From positions 186,001-250,000 of the forward strand of contig BQJU01000001.1 in NCBI GenBank assembly GCA_021604865.1: a stretch of DNA of 64,000 bases, read 5' to 3'. Below the pieces are notes generated by a model that saw only the letters and a program-made list of their open reading frames with translations, did no database searches and was not told the origin of the DNA. How positions within the stretch are numbered: the first letter of the stretch is position 1; each line of letters begins with the position of its first letter. A program made the position numbers and the translations under genes. This document shows positions 1 through 10,576 of this stretch, piece by piece. The DNA is from Saprospiraceae bacterium. GTDB taxonomy: Bacteria > Bacteroidota > Bacteroidia > Chitinophagales > Saprospiraceae.

Positions 1-1
1 T

Positions 2-2017
2 CCAGTAACCAATGAACTGGCCATATCAGGTAGCAACTCAGTCACCATCCCTACCGGGGGGGCTGACGCCGATGCGGATCCAACCAATGAAATTCAAAGT
101 TTGACATTTAACGATAATACCCTTTCACTTTCCAATGGTGGGGGCATGGTTACGTTTCCCGGTTTTGGTTTAAGCTTACCTTATGTTGACCTGATCAGTA
201 TTTCCAATATAAATGCCTTTGATATTGCCAATGCAGCAGCTACGGGAACCGCTATTGCAGCCCGGCAGGGAGCTGGCTCTTCAGTTGGGTTTGTCAACTC
301 AGCCGCCATTATTGGTACTGCGCAAGATGGTCATGGAGTAGTCGGTTTTACAAGTGGTGCCGGTGTCCGGGCAGGCGTTTACGGACGATCAGATAATGAT
401 ATAGGTTTTGGTGTTTATGGCCGTGCAGATGGCACCAATGGCATCGGAGGTCATTTTGAATCCGTTTTTGGGCCGGCACTGGTGACCGGACCGGGCAATG
501 TAGGCATTGGTGATTTTAACCCGGATGTTAAAATGGTTGTTGACGGCGATATGCGGGTGAATAGTGATGAAGGTTCATTCGCTATAGGTTATCCCAATAA
601 TGGCAATCAATGGTTATTTAGCACGCTTGCTTCCGGGGCAGACTTGTTGATGCAATCAGAACCTAATGCCAGTAATACCCGGACGACCCGTTTGTGGTTT
701 AAACAAAATGGCCATGTAGGTATCGGTAGTGTAGACCCACAGGCACGCTTGCATATCAGCGGAAATGGGGAGGCCGTTCGCATTGATGGCAATTCTCCCT
801 ATTTATCCCTGTATAGTAATAGTGTTTACAAAGGCTATTTCTGGGCACCGCCAAATGCTGATATAGATGCAGAACTGGGCACCGCGGCCAGCTCTTCCGG
901 TGATTTGGTCTTGTCAGCACAGGGCGTTCCTCGTGTCCGACTCAAAACCAATGGTGATTTTTTAATCGGCGGCAACACCTTAGGCGGCAAAGCTGTTATT
1001 AGCCACAATTCCACGAATGCTAAGCCTCATCTGCTACTTTATGAAAACGGAGATGGTGACTACGCACGTCTTTCCTTTGAAACAGGCCCTGTACCCAATA
1101 AAGAATGGACGCTGGAAGGGTTTACACAACCTTCTGATGCTTCATCCCTCTTTAACGTCATGTACCAAAATGGCAATAACTCCACTAAGATGTTGACGGT
1201 AACCGGTGCCGGTCGGGTCGGTATCGGCAATGTCAACCCTGATGAAGATTTAGTCCTGGGGAGCAACTTGAACAATGGTTGGGCACTTCCCGCTATGACG
1301 ATTGGAAGCAACACGGGAGGGGCCATTCAGGTAGGTAGCACAGCTGGTTACGACATCAGTATGGAATCTTCAAGCATTTTCAACCGGGCGCGGATTATTT
1401 CCAGTAGTCCAGCCGGTTTGGGGTTAGGTGAAATTGAGATGAGGACAAACGGACTCAGTATCGGAGATAATAACCCCGGCAGTCCTGGTGACTACATGGT
1501 AAAAGTAGTCCACAATAACTTTGGTTTTAACTTGCAAAGAGCAGGCACCACCAATCATTGGGAGTTGTATACCAATAACATCCAGGGCGGCTTGGAGCTA
1601 TACTTTAACCAAAATTTCCGCGGATCATTTTCCCACCTGGATGGACTATATGTGGCCTCTGATCGCAGTTTCAAATCGCATATCCGGAATATGGAACAGG
1701 TCCTTCCCAAGGTGATGGACCTTAGGCCTTCACGCTACCAGTATATCAAGGGAAATCCCACAGCTCGGGAATCATTGGGTTTTATCGCACAAGAGGTCAT
1801 GATCCTATTTCCTGAACTGGTAGAAGTAAGCCAGGATGAGCGGTCGATGGGTATCCATTCCCTCAATTATGCTGGTTTTGGTGTTTTGGCCATTAAAGCA
1901 ATCCAAGAACAGCAGCAACAAATGGAAAGGCAGCAGGAACAAATCGACCATCAGGCTGCAGAGATTGAAGGTTTGCGAATTCGTCTGGCTCGTTTGGAGT
2001 CACTTTTAGAAAAATAG
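2..2017 (+). CDS. Surface/tail-fibre-like protein with C-terminal endosialidase chaperone domain (5' end outside window)
   Basis: The reading frame is open to the left edge, so the N-terminus is missing; the first in-frame alternative start (TTG at 101) falls inside a conserved-looking repeat and is not credible. About 671 residues are visible. The body is rich in Gly, Asn and Asp and carries repeated 'VGIG..NP/DP' blocks near bases 505, 715 and 1207, typical of Bacteroidota fibrous surface proteins and phage tail fibres. The C-terminus (from about base 1655) has the peptidase S74 / intramolecular chaperone of endosialidase signature, starting SDRSFKSHI, followed by GFIAQEV and a Gln-rich coiled coil. 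In this family the chaperone domain trimerises the fibre and cuts itself off. No phage genes are visible nearby, so a cell-surface adhesin-like role is more likely than a phage tail, by inference. Confidence 0.8.
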   Translation, partial: PVTNELAISGSNSVTIPTGGADADADPTNEIQSLTFNDNTLSLSNGGGMVTFPGFGLSLPYVDLISISNINAFDIANAAATGTAIAARQGAGSSVGFVNSAAIIGTAQDGHGVVGFTSGAGVRAGVYGRSDNDIGFGVYGRADGTNGIGGHFESVFGPALVTGPGNVGIGDFNPDVKMVVDGDMRVNSDEGSFAIGYPNNGNQWLFSTLASGADLLMQSEPNASNTRTTRLWFKQNGHVGIGSVDPQARLHISGNGEAVRIDGNSPYLSLYSNSVYKGYFWAPPNADIDAELGTAASSSGDLVLSAQGVPRVRLKTNGDFLIGGNTLGGKAVISHNSTNAKPHLLLYENGDGDYARLSFETGPVPNKEWTLEGFTQPSDASSLFNVMYQNGNNSTKMLTVTGAGRVGIGNVNPDEDLVLGSNLNNGWALPAMTIGSNTGGAIQVGSTAGYDISMESSSIFNRARIISSSPAGLGLGEIEMRTNGLSIGDNNPGSPGDYMVKVVHNNFGFNLQRAGTTNHWELYTNNIQGGLELYFNQNFRGSFSHLDGLYVASDRSFKSHIRNMEQVLPKVMDLRPSRYQYIKGNPTARESLGFIAQEVMILFPELVEVSQDERSMGIHSLNYAGFGVLAIKAIQEQQQQMERQQEQIDHQAAEIEGLRIRLARLESLLEK

Positions 2018-2037
2018 CCAATCAATTCTTCTCAAAA

Positions 2038-2067
2038 GCTCTGCGTCCCTCATTTTGGACGCAGAGC
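2038..2067 (+). terminator. Perfect 11-bp hairpin after the S74 protein
   Basis: Arms 2038-2048 and 2057-2067 are perfectly complementary (GCTCTGCGTCC) around an 8-base loop, starting 20 bases after the stop codon. A modest T run (TGTTTTTC) follows about ten bases later, so this is a plausible but not canonical Rho-independent terminator. Confidence 0.6.
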
Positions 2068-2141
2068 CTGAGGGGTGTTTTTCAACAAGCCTGTTTTTTA
2101 TCCCTAAAATATTTAAATTTGCCCTAAATAAACCAATAAAT

Positions 2142-2573
2142 ATGCACGCGGAAATCCAAACACAAAAGGGCACCATGAAGGTAGAGTTTTATGAAAACGA
2201 TGCCCCTCTCGCAGTAAAGAATTTCCTGGATTTATCCAGAAAGGGCTTTTATGATGGCCTTACCTTTCACCGGGTCATTCCCGATTTTGTCGTTCAGGGA
2301 GGCTGTCCGGAAGGAAGCGGCAGAGGAGGTCCAGGTTACACCATTCCTTGTGAATTGGACGGTGATAATCAGTACCATGATACGGGTGTCTTGTCCATGG
2401 CACATGCTGGAAGAGATACGGGTGGTTCACAGTTTTTTATCTGTCATAGCCGGAATAATACCGCACATCTTGATCGCAAACATACCTGTTTTGGTAAAGT
2501 GGTGGAAGGCTTAGAAATTATTGATCAAATTCGGCAGGGTGATGTTATTGAAAAGATTGTCGTAGTAGATTAA
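2142..2573 (+). CDS. Peptidyl-prolyl cis-trans isomerase, cyclophilin type
   Basis: Catalyses cis-trans isomerisation of prolyl peptide bonds during protein folding. The 143-residue protein begins at ATG 2142 (MHAEIQTQKG); a longer in-frame start at 2055 would run through the upstream hairpin and gives no cyclophilin sequence. The core motifs FHRVIPDFVVQGG (about residues 43-55) and GSQFF (about 94-98) are intact. The length matches small bacterial PpiB-type enzymes, and there is no signal peptide, so it should be cytoplasmic. A sequence fitting the Bacteroidota -7 element TAnnTTTG (TAAATTTG) lies at 2114-2121, but I see no matching -33 TTG. The gene stands alone between two terminator-like structures. 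Confidence 0.93.
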   Translation: MHAEIQTQKGTMKVEFYENDAPLAVKNFLDLSRKGFYDGLTFHRVIPDFVVQGGCPEGSGRGGPGYTIPCELDGDNQYHDTGVLSMAHAGRDTGGSQFFICHSRNNTAHLDRKHTCFGKVVEGLEIIDQIRQGDVIEKIVVVD

Positions 2574-2625
2574 TATTGATGAGGAGACAAGGTAAGTGGG
2601 AGATAGGGAACTGCTCCCATCCCGC

Positions 2626-5600
2626 TCACCTACTCTCCTTGTCACAAAAGCTCCATCCACCGCCGCCTGGTGTTTCAATAAGAATCCTTTCTCCGGCTTG
2701 CAACGAGCGACTGTCCAATCCTTCTAAAGTGGAATGACTTCCGTTCAGATGAATCAGGTATTGTGCGCCACATTTTCCAGGTTCTCCACCGGCCATTCCA
2801 TAAGGAGCTTCCTGCCGGTGTTGACTTAGAATGGTTATTTCCATGGGGCTCAAAAATTCTATTTCCCGGATAATGCCATCTCCTCCCCGATATCGCCCCG
2901 CACCTCCCGAACCCGGTCGAAGGGCAAAACGAATCAAGCGTACCGGATACCTGAATTCCAGCTCTTCAGGATCGGTGATCCGGGTATTGGTCATGTGTTG
3001 ATGTACCCCGGATCGGCCGTGAAAGCCGGGCCCTGCTCCTGCTCCCCCTCCGATGGTTTCATAATAACCGAAATGTTCATTTCCAAACAAAAAATTATTC
3101 ATCGTTCCCTGGCTGCAGGCTGCCAATGAAAAGGCTTTCAGCAGGGTATCAACCAACCGCTGACTCACTTCGGTATTGCCGCCTACAACTGCCGGACAAA
3201 ATTTAGCATCATCAGAAAAATCTGGATGCAAAAAACTGATTGGCAAATTGATGTCCACATTTTGCATCAAACCTTCATTGAGCGGGATATCCTTTTTACA
3301 AAGTAATCGCAGAACGTAGATCACCGCACTATAAACAATGGAAATATTGGCATTTAGGTTACGGGGATGTACCCCACTGGTACCTGCAAAATCCAGGTTT
3401 AGCCTTCCTCCTTTCAGGCGAGCGCGGACCTGAATGAGGTGTCCGTCATCCAGTTTTTGTTGCGCAAAAAAATGAGCTTCGGTTTGCAAACGTAGTGCTT
3501 TGGCCAGGGCTTCAGCAGATTGTTCTTTTAATGCTTGCATATAGTGTTTGACCTGCTGTAGTCCATGGTTTTGTGCCAATTTTTCCAATGCTTTTGCACC
3601 GCTACGTAAGGAAGCAAGCGCTGCACTAATATCCGCAATATTCTCAGCAAGTGCCCGGGTAGGATAAGACGCATTGATCAACATGCCTTCAATAAGTGAC
3701 CATTGAATTTCTCCGGCTTTCGCCAAATAAGTAGGCAAAAACACCACTCCTTCTTCTTCCAGGTTTCGGGCATCAGGTGGCATGGATCCAGGGCGTTTGC
3801 CTCCGATTTCGGCATGATGCGCCCGATTGATAACGTAGCCAATCAATTCCTTTTGTTTGGAATAAACGGCCGCCAATAGCGTGATATCCGGCAAATGGGA
3901 GCCGCCATATTTGGGATGATTGACAATAATGACATCGCCCTCTGACAAGGGCAGTTTTTGCAAAACTAGGCGGGCACAGATACCAAGACTGCCCAAATGA
4001 ACCGGGATATGTGGTGCATTGACCAGCAACTCAGCGTTAGCATCCAGGATAGCACAAGAAAAATCTAACCGTTCCTTCACATTGATTGAAAAGGCCGTGC
4101 GCTGCAATTGTGCACCCATTTCTTCGGCTATGGCCTTAAACCGATTGGTGAACAGCTCTAATGCTACGGCCTCTTTAAGGTGTTTATTTTGTTTGCGTAC
4201 CTTACCAACAAGCTGCAACATAGCATTCCGCCCGGCAGTGATGATAAGCTGCCAACCTGCTTCCAAATATGCTGTGGAGGTGGGATTGACCAATATCGCT
4301 GGCCCATTGATGACTGCACCGGGATCCAAATGGGGCCAGGTATAAACGTCGACCTGATGTCCACTAATTGGTACTGCCAGCGTCTTATCTGCCTTGGGAA
4401 CAAACGTTTTTTTTGGGATGCCACCAGTGCTTATTTCAGGTGGAAGGGTAGCCGCAATGACCTTGATACTTTCTACTTCCAAGGAGCGTTGAGGATAATG
4501 TCCAAAGAGTTCTTGATAATCCAAGGCAAACTGACTGGCAAGGCCATTCGTTTTGAAGAAATCCAGTTCCAGGCTATTTTCTTGTCCGACAAACCGGAGA
4601 TAAACCAGACATTGGGTGATTTCAGTTTTTTCGATGGAATAACCCTCTTTTTTTAGCTCAGTTTGTGCTTTTTGTGAAAGCTCATCTACCAGCGATTTGA
4701 GATTCGATTCAACGGCTGTTAAGGGTTTAAGAATCTGTTGTTCTGCCATTCTTTCTACTCTAGCATGACCGATTCCGTAGGCGCAAAGCAGGCCGCCGTC
4801 AAAAGCCAAAATTGCGGTATCAATGTCTAACAATTCCGCAACCCGGCACACGTGTAGCCCGCCAGCTCCTCCAAAGGCCAACAATGTATATTCTCTTGGG
4901 TCAAAACCCTTCGCAACAGAAATGCGACGAATCGCCTCGGCCATTTTTTCATTGGCAATCTGTTCAAAACCCTGTAGCAGTTCCAATTCAGGATAATGCT
5001 CTTTAGTCGCTAATAGGATTTGTTGTTGTATATCCAATAACGCGGCACGGGCTTTCGCCAAATTGATGGGAATACCCATTTCGGAAACCTCGAGTTTACC
5101 CAGTAACAAATTCACATCAGTAATCGTCAATGGTCCCCCGGCTCCATAGCAGGCTGGCCCAGGAGAGGCTCCTGCACTTTCTGGGCCTACCGTCAGTTTA
5201 TGCCCATCAAAACCACAAATTGATCCCCCTCCCGCCGCCACCGTTTCAATAGCCAATGAAGGGCTACGCATCTCAATAGCTTCGATATGGGTCGTGAATT
5301 GGTAATCAAAAGTGCCATCATATCGTGCTGTATCGGTACTGGTGCCTCCCATGTCGAGTGTCAACACTTTTTCCAGTCCCAGTTGCCGCGCAATACGAGC
5401 GGCACCTACCACGCCTCCAGCCGGACCACTAAGCAAACTATCCTTTGGGAAAAATGTAGACGCAGGGGCCAATCCACCAGCACTAGTCATAATCAGGAGA
5501 TTCGCATTGGCCAAAGCCAAGCTGATATTATCGAGGTAATTGGTCAAAACCGGGCTTAAATAAGCATTGACCAGCGTGGTTTGGGTACGCGGTAATAATT

Positions 5601-6402
5601 TGATGCCCGGACTTAGCTGTTGTGAAAGGGAAATGTATTGAAAACCTTCTGCCCTTAATGCGGCTTCCAGCATGCGTTCATGTACCGGGTTGCGATATGC
5701 ATGCATTAGAGATACGGCTACCACTTCTGTTTCAATAGCTCCGATGGTGTCTTTAATTTCGATTTGCTTAAGGGGGGTAATCACCTTTCCTTTGGCATCA
5801 AGCCGTTCCTCCACTTCAATTACCTGAGCATAAAGCGGTTGTGGTTCCGGAATATCGAGTTGAAATAAATGCGGTCGCTGTTGGGTGCCAATTAGCAGTA
5901 AATCTTTGAATCCCTTAGTGATCAGCAGGGTCACTTCAGCGCCTTTCCTTTCCAATAGGGCATTGGTACCTTTGGTTGATCCCAACCGCATGTCAATGGA
6001 AGGTAATGACTCCTTGAGACTGGTTTGTGTAACTAGTCGGGCAGCCAGAATAGGAGCCTCCTCATCGGCTGTAATTTCAAAGTCGAGGCCTTCGGGTAGG
6101 GGTAGGTCTTTTTTTAGAAAAAGTAAACCCTCTTGTATATCGATTTTTTCGATCGTAGTTTCCCATTGCGAATGCTCTAATGCCAACCAGCGATAACCGG
6201 TAAAAATATCCCGACTGATATGCCACTTATGTGAAAATCGGTAACAGGTTTTGCTTATTTTCTCCTTAATGCGCCCCCGCAATCGTCCGCTGCTGAGCAC
6301 CTTGGCACGTAACCGTTCGCCTCCAGGTGACAAGGCGATACAGTCCGTGAAGGTGCCACCGGTATCGATCCAGATCTGCCAATTATTTGTCGGTTTACCC
6401 AT
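2626..6402 (-). CDS. 5-oxoprolinase, fused hydantoinase A/B form
   Basis: Predicted to hydrolyse 5-oxo-L-proline to L-glutamate using ATP (OPLAH-type). At 1258 residues it has the length of the eukaryotic-style single-chain enzyme rather than the split HyuA/HyuB arrangement. The order is hydantoinase A N-terminal domain ([10 protein letters not shown] near residue 10), hydantoinase/oxoprolinase core with the second phosphate-binding motif [10 protein letters not shown] (about 350), the A C-terminal region (about 550-720), then hydantoinase B (about 725-1245) with the Gly-rich stretch [18 protein letters not shown] at 6402 puts the first phosphate motif at the expected N-terminal place. Hydantoin as substrate cannot be excluded from sequence, but the fusion favours oxoproline. 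It stands alone and converges with the cyclophilin gene. Confidence 0.9.
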   Translation of the reverse strand: MGKPTNNWQIWIDTGGTFTDCIALSPGGERLRAKVLSSGRLRGRIKEKISKTCYRFSHKWHISRDIFTGYRWLALEHSQWETTIEKIDIQEGLLFLKKDLPLPEGLDFEITADEEAPILAARLVTQTSLKESLPSIDMRLGSTKGTNALLERKGAEVTLLITKGFKDLLLIGTQQRPHLFQLDIPEPQPLYAQVIEVEERLDAKGKVITPLKQIEIKDTIGAIETEVVAVSLMHAYRNPVHERMLEAALRAEGFQYISLSQQLSPGIKLLPRTQTTLVNAYLSPVLTNYLDNISLALANANLLIMTSAGGLAPASTFFPKDSLLSGPAGGVVGAARIARQLGLEKVLTLDMGGTSTDTARYDGTFDYQFTTHIEAIEMRSPSLAIETVAAGGGSICGFDGHKLTVGPESAGASPGPACYGAGGPLTITDVNLLLGKLEVSEMGIPINLAKARAALLDIQQQILLATKEHYPELELLQGFEQIANEKMAEAIRRISVAKGFDPREYTLLAFGGAGGLHVCRVAELLDIDTAILAFDGGLLCAYGIGHARVERMAEQQILKPLTAVESNLKSLVDELSQKAQTELKKEGYSIEKTEITQCLVYLRFVGQENSLELDFFKTNGLASQFALDYQELFGHYPQRSLEVESIKVIAATLPPEISTGGIPKKTFVPKADKTLAVPISGHQVDVYTWPHLDPGAVINGPAILVNPTSTAYLEAGWQLIITAGRNAMLQLVGKVRKQNKHLKEAVALELFTNRFKAIAEEMGAQLQRTAFSINVKERLDFSCAILDANAELLVNAPHIPVHLGSLGICARLVLQKLPLSEGDVIIVNHPKYGGSHLPDITLLAAVYSKQKELIGYVINRAHHAEIGGKRPGSMPPDARNLEEEGVVFLPTYLAKAGEIQWSLIEGMLINASYPTRALAENIADISAALASLRSGAKALEKLAQNHGLQQVKHYMQALKEQSAEALAKALRLQTEAHFFAQQKLDDGHLIQVRARLKGGRLNLDFAGTSGVHPRNLNANISIVYSAVIYVLRLLCKKDIPLNEGLMQNVDINLPISFLHPDFSDDAKFCPAVVGGNTEVSQRLVDTLLKAFSLAACSQGTMNNFLFGNEHFGYYETIGGGAGAGPGFHGRSGVHQHMTNTRITDPEELEFRYPVRLIRFALRPGSGGAGRYRGGDGIIREIEFLSPMEITILSQHRQEAPYGMAGGEPGKCGAQYLIHLNGSHSTLEGLDSRSLQAGERILIETPGGGGWSFCDKESR

Positions 6403-6482
6403 AACCTAAAGGTAAGAAAATGGTAATTCTCCAAAATTCTCTATTTTTATCCCGGTTAACTGACAAAACAGACCTGAATCCC

Positions 6483-8315
6483 ATGAGTAAAAAGAACAAA
6501 ACGAAAGGCACAAAAACGAAAAAAGTTACTGCTAAGCGGCCAGTGAGTAAAGGATTATCAAAAGAATACCGTTTTTATCTACTGGGGCTAGTTGTCCTTA
6601 CTTTTATTGCCTTCTTCCCTTCCTTACAAAATGGGTTTACCAACTGGGATGATCCGGTGTATGTCACCGAAAACAGCTTTATCTTCAACGCCAACTGGGG
6701 GGCTTTGATAAGTGAACCCTTTTCACTCAATTATCATCCCTTGACTATGTTGAGCCTGGGCATCAACTACCAAATTTCCGGCTTGGAACCCTTTGGCTAT
6801 CACCTGACCAACCTGCTATTACATCTGATCAATACCGTTCTGGTTTTCTTATTTATCCAGCGGTTAGCGCCAAAAAGCTCCATCTTTGTGCCCTTTTTTA
6901 CAGCGCTGGTCTTTGGTATACATCCCATGCATGTAGAATCTGTAGCCTGGATTTCGGAGCGAAAAGATGTTTTGTATGTGCTGTTTTTCCTCGCAGGATT
7001 AATCACGTACCTCCGCTACCGGCAGAATCAGGAAAATAAATGGCTGATAATCACGCTGGTATTATTTCTACTTTCGTTATTGTCAAAGGCCATGGCAGTC
7101 GTTTTTCCGGTAATTCTGGTGTTGATTGATTGGTATCAAGGCAGGAAAAACGATCAAAAAGCTTGGCTAGAAAAGGTGCCTTTTTTTGCACTTTCCCTCT
7201 TTTTTGGCGGACTGGCCTACAAAATCCAGTCGGGAGGAGCCATTACGGGTTTTGCGACTATCTCCTTTTTTGAACGCATCATTTTTGCCGCCTATGGCTT
7301 TTGTATGTATCTGGTGAAAGCGCTGGTACCTGTACAGTTATCCGCCTATTATCCCTATCCCGATCTACAGGCAGCGAGCCTGCCGGCATTTTATTATCTA
7401 TGCCCATTGCTTGGGGGCGCATTACTTGTTGGGGCGTTGTGGTTGAGCAAAAAAAACCGTGTGCCGCTTTTTGGCTTGGGATTTTACCTCATCACAGTGG
7501 CGCTGGTTTTACAATTTATATCCGTTGGTAAAGCCATTATGGCTGATCGTTATACCTATCTGCCTTATATAGGAGTGTTTTTTCTGATTTTTCATTTTGC
7601 CTTTGCGCTTACAGAGCGGAATGCCAATTGGAAAAAACCGATCACAGGTGGCGTCATTGCCTTTTCTTTATTGTTGATGGTACTCACTTTTCAGCGCAAT
7701 AAGGTATGGCAGGATAGCGAAACACTCTGGACAGATGTAATCCAAAAGTTCCCTGAAAGAGCGGATGAAGGTTATGTCAACCGAGGTAGCTTTCGGGGTA
7801 AATCCGGTCGTATTGACGATGCTATTGTTGATTTACAAAAAGCGATCGCCGTGAATCCAACTATGGCCAAAGCTCACGAATCAATGGGAAATGCCTACGG
7901 TTCCAAAGGGCAAATGGAACAATCCCTTCAGGCTTTTTCCAAAGCCATTGAACTAGAGCCCGACAATGCTAATTATTACCTCAATCGGGCGATTTCGTAT
8001 GCGATGATGCAAAAGTTTGACCAGTCGCTACAGGATTTTGAGCAAGCCATCCAGCTACAACCATCAGGTAGTCAGTTGGCTGCAATTTATGCCAATCGTG
8101 GCATCCTTTACCTCAACCAAAACAACATTAAAGGGGCCGAAACCGATTGTAATAAAGCCTTACAACTAAGTAGTAATCAGCCTACTGCCAATTTTTGCAT
8201 GGCCAAAGTATTTGCCGCTCAAAACCAAAAAGCTCAGGCGCTGCAATATGCTCAAAAAGCCAAAAAACTAGGGTTCCAGGTACCGGATGAATTTTTGAAT
8301 CAATTGTCGCAGTAA
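6483..8315 (+). CDS. TMTC-like multi-pass membrane protein with C-terminal TPRs (putative GT-C glycosyltransferase)
   Basis: A 610-residue protein with about ten hydrophobic helices in residues 25-420 and at least four tetratricopeptide repeats in residues 430-610. The first loop contains NGFTNWDDPVYVTEN, and the next conserved block, GIHPMHVESVAWISERKDVL, is the hallmark of TMTC-type and related bacterial proteins, as is DRYTYLPYIG near residue 355. In eukaryotes TMTC1-4 are O-mannosyltransferases; the bacterial relatives are usually left as TPR proteins, so sugar transfer to exported proteins is an inference. I chose ATG 6483 (MSKKNKTKGTK, a Lys-rich cytoplasmic leader) over 6420 because the extra 21 residues look non-conserved. 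It diverges from the oxoprolinase gene. Confidence 0.8.
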   Translation: MSKKNKTKGTKTKKVTAKRPVSKGLSKEYRFYLLGLVVLTFIAFFPSLQNGFTNWDDPVYVTENSFIFNANWGALISEPFSLNYHPLTMLSLGINYQISGLEPFGYHLTNLLLHLINTVLVFLFIQRLAPKSSIFVPFFTALVFGIHPMHVESVAWISERKDVLYVLFFLAGLITYLRYRQNQENKWLIITLVLFLLSLLSKAMAVVFPVILVLIDWYQGRKNDQKAWLEKVPFFALSLFFGGLAYKIQSGGAITGFATISFFERIIFAAYGFCMYLVKALVPVQLSAYYPYPDLQAASLPAFYYLCPLLGGALLVGALWLSKKNRVPLFGLGFYLITVALVLQFISVGKAIMADRYTYLPYIGVFFLIFHFAFALTERNANWKKPITGGVIAFSLLLMVLTFQRNKVWQDSETLWTDVIQKFPERADEGYVNRGSFRGKSGRIDDAIVDLQKAIAVNPTMAKAHESMGNAYGSKGQMEQSLQAFSKAIELEPDNANYYLNRAISYAMMQKFDQSLQDFEQAIQLQPSGSQLAAIYANRGILYLNQNNIKGAETDCNKALQLSSNQPTANFCMAKVFAAQNQKAQALQYAQKAKKLGFQVPDEFLNQLSQ

Positions 8316-8554
8316 TGTAATGAGGCGGGTGGGAATCCCTACTACTATTGCGAATAGCTACCTCCTTTTTGTACCGTTCAATGGTAAACGCGGCCCATGC
8401 AAACAAGCCCAGACAGGCTAGTAAAATAGCCAGTGGTAAAAAACTGAAATAGTCGATTGAATTGCACCCCGCTACAAACGGTGGAAGGAGTCATCCAGAG
8501 TATGCTATTTAAAGGTGCGATCAGGATTGAAAGCACGCCATTATACCCATACCA

Positions 8555-10420
8555 TCACCGCCCCATGTGCACCAATAATACCGAGATATCCGCAGGAGAG
8601 ACCCCACTGATCCGGCTTGCCTGCCCGATCGTTCGCGGCTTGATTTTTGCCAGTTTTTCGCGGGCTTCTTTGGAAAGGGAAACCAATTGGGTATAATCAA
8701 AATCGTTATAAAGATTCACCTCTTCCAGGCGGTTCATCTTATCCACCATATCTTTTTCCTTTTGGATGTACCCTTCGTATTTGAGGTTGATTTCTGCCAG
8801 TTCAATGTATTCGTCATTGTAGGCTTGCAGAAACTGGTCTACTTCCGGAAGTACACTGCGCAGGTCGGCAATACCAATATGCGGGCGTAGCATTACCCCT
8901 TTCAGTTTAACCTTCTGTTTGATCGGCGAAGAATCTTTACTAGCCAGAAAGGGATTCACATCATCAGGTCCGACGCTATAATCCTCCAGGAATTTCTCAA
9001 CCGCTATGGCGCCATCTACTTTTTTGGTGACTTGCTGCATACGTTCTTCGGAACCACGGATGCCCAGTTTGTGTGCCAGGGGAGTGAGTCGAACATCTGC
9101 ATTGTCCTGGCGCAACAAAATGCGGTATTCTGCCCGGGAAGTAAACATGCGATAAGGCTCTTTGGTGCCTTTGTTAACCAGATCATCGATCAATACGCCA
9201 ATATAGGCTTCCGAGCGTTTTAAGATGAACGGTTCTTCCTCTTGTACCGCCAGGTGTGCATTGATACCAGCCATCAATCCCTGACAGGCAGCTTCTTCAT
9301 AACCTGTAGTTCCATTGATTTGCCCAGCAAAAAATAAACCTTTAACCAGATGAGTTTCCAGTGAAAGCTGCAACTGAGTAGGCGGGAAAAAGTCATATTC
9401 AATGGCATAACCCGGGCGGAACATTTTCATGTTTTCAAAACCCGGTACTTGCCGCAATGCTTTGTATTGTACATCTTCCGGAAGGGAAGAAGAAAAGCCG
9501 TTAACATATATCTCGCAAGTATTCCAGCCTTCGGGTTCCACAAACAACTGGTGGCGATCCCGATCGGCAAAACGATCGATTTTATCTTCAATAGAAGGAC
9601 AATAGCGCGGTCCTAAGCCCTGGATGCGCCCATTAAACATTGGTGAGCGATCAAAACCTGTACGAAGCAGGTCGTGCACTTCGGTGTTGGTATATGTGAT
9701 ATGACAAGGCAGTTGTCTTTCCAGTTTTGGGGTATCCGTGTAAGAAAATTTGCTGGGATTTTCATCACCAGGCTGCAACTCCATGGCCTCCCAATTCAGG
9801 CTGCGGCCATCTACACGTGGCGGGGTGCCTGTTTTCATACGGCCCGATTCAAAACCCAGGCCTACTAATTGCTCAGTGATGCCTTTGGCTGCTTTTTCAC
9901 CGGCACGGCCACCACCAAACTGTTTCTCGCCGATGTGGATGAGCCCATTGAGGAACGTGCCGTTGGTTAGTACCACTGCTTTGCCTTCAATGTCTAGTCC
10001 AATGCCGGTGCGTACGCCTGTAGCTCGACCATCTTTCACTACAATGCCGGTCACCATTTCCTGCCAAAAGTCGATATTGGGATGTGCTTCCAACATTTGT
10101 CGCCATTTAGCTGCAAACATCATACGGTCACTTTGTGCTCTTGGGCTCCACATCGCAGGTCCTTTTGAGCGGTTCAGCATCCTGAATTGCACCATACTAT
10201 GGTCTGTTACAATACCGGAATAGCCGCCCAATGCATCTACTTCGCGTACGATCTGTCCTTTTGCTACGCCACCCATGGCCGGATTGCAGGACATCTGGGC
10301 GATGGTATTCATATTCATAGTGGCCAATAACACCTTGGAGCCCATATTCGCTGCGGCTACCGCTGCTTCACAACCGGCATGACCGGCACCTACCACTATG
10401 ACATCGTATGTTGGAAACAT
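8555..10420 (-). CDS. mnmG: tRNA uridine-5-carboxymethylaminomethyl(34) synthesis enzyme MnmG
   Basis: FAD-dependent enzyme that works with MnmE to build the carboxymethylaminomethyl group on U34 of certain tRNAs. The 621-residue length is normal. The N-terminal Rossmann motif [11 protein letters not shown] (about residues 10-20) binds FAD. The family signatures [13 protein letters not shown] (about 43-55) and [11 protein letters not shown] (about 271-281) carry the two conserved cysteines, and [10 protein letters not shown] is intact. The C-terminal helical domain that contacts MnmE and tRNA is complete, ending VLLVHMGR. A TAnnTTTG-like sequence lies on the minus strand at 10463-10470, about 43 bases upstream, without an obvious -33 element. 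mnmE is not in the window. Confidence 0.98.
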   Translation of the reverse strand: MFPTYDVIVVGAGHAGCEAAVAAANMGSKVLLATMNMNTIAQMSCNPAMGGVAKGQIVREVDALGGYSGIVTDHSMVQFRMLNRSKGPAMWSPRAQSDRMMFAAKWRQMLEAHPNIDFWQEMVTGIVVKDGRATGVRTGIGLDIEGKAVVLTNGTFLNGLIHIGEKQFGGGRAGEKAAKGITEQLVGLGFESGRMKTGTPPRVDGRSLNWEAMELQPGDENPSKFSYTDTPKLERQLPCHITYTNTEVHDLLRTGFDRSPMFNGRIQGLGPRYCPSIEDKIDRFADRDRHQLFVEPEGWNTCEIYVNGFSSSLPEDVQYKALRQVPGFENMKMFRPGYAIEYDFFPPTQLQLSLETHLVKGLFFAGQINGTTGYEEAACQGLMAGINAHLAVQEEEPFILKRSEAYIGVLIDDLVNKGTKEPYRMFTSRAEYRILLRQDNADVRLTPLAHKLGIRGSEERMQQVTKKVDGAIAVEKFLEDYSVGPDDVNPFLASKDSSPIKQKVKLKGVMLRPHIGIADLRSVLPEVDQFLQAYNDEYIELAEINLKYEGYIQKEKDMVDKMNRLEEVNLYNDFDYTQLVSLSKEAREKLAKIKPRTIGQASRISGVSPADISVLLVHMGR

Positions 10421-10576
10421 CTTGAATTTACGATTTTTGACTGTTGTATCTTAAAAAGGATGCAAAATTACGCATTTTTTCACTGATGCGTTTGATTTAA
10501 ACGCCAGAGGTGATTATTTCGTTCAGATCAGGATTGGAGGCCAATTTCGATTTGAAATTAGTAAATTTGCATCCTA

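Noticed and set aside
2-2017. Phage tail fibre or prophage edge
   Set aside because: S74 chaperone domains also occur on bacterial surface proteins, and no phage structural, lysis or integration gene lies in the window.
2586-2643. Terminator between cyclophilin and oxoprolinase genes
   Set aside because: GACAAGG and CCTTGTC form a 7-bp outer stem, but the interior pairs poorly and the structure overlaps the end of the oxoprolinase coding sequence, so I did not list it.
4019-4656. Plus-strand open frames inside the oxoprolinase gene
   Set aside because: They overlap fully with a well-conserved gene on the other strand and show no recognisable domain.
8182-8554. Possible small membrane protein on the minus strand downstream of mnmG
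   Set aside because: A hydrophobic stretch (FLPLAILLACLGLFAWAAF) is readable, but it has no ATG, only a TTG in the middle of the helix, and the frame runs antisense into the TMTC-like gene. It could be a decayed gene, but I cannot support it.
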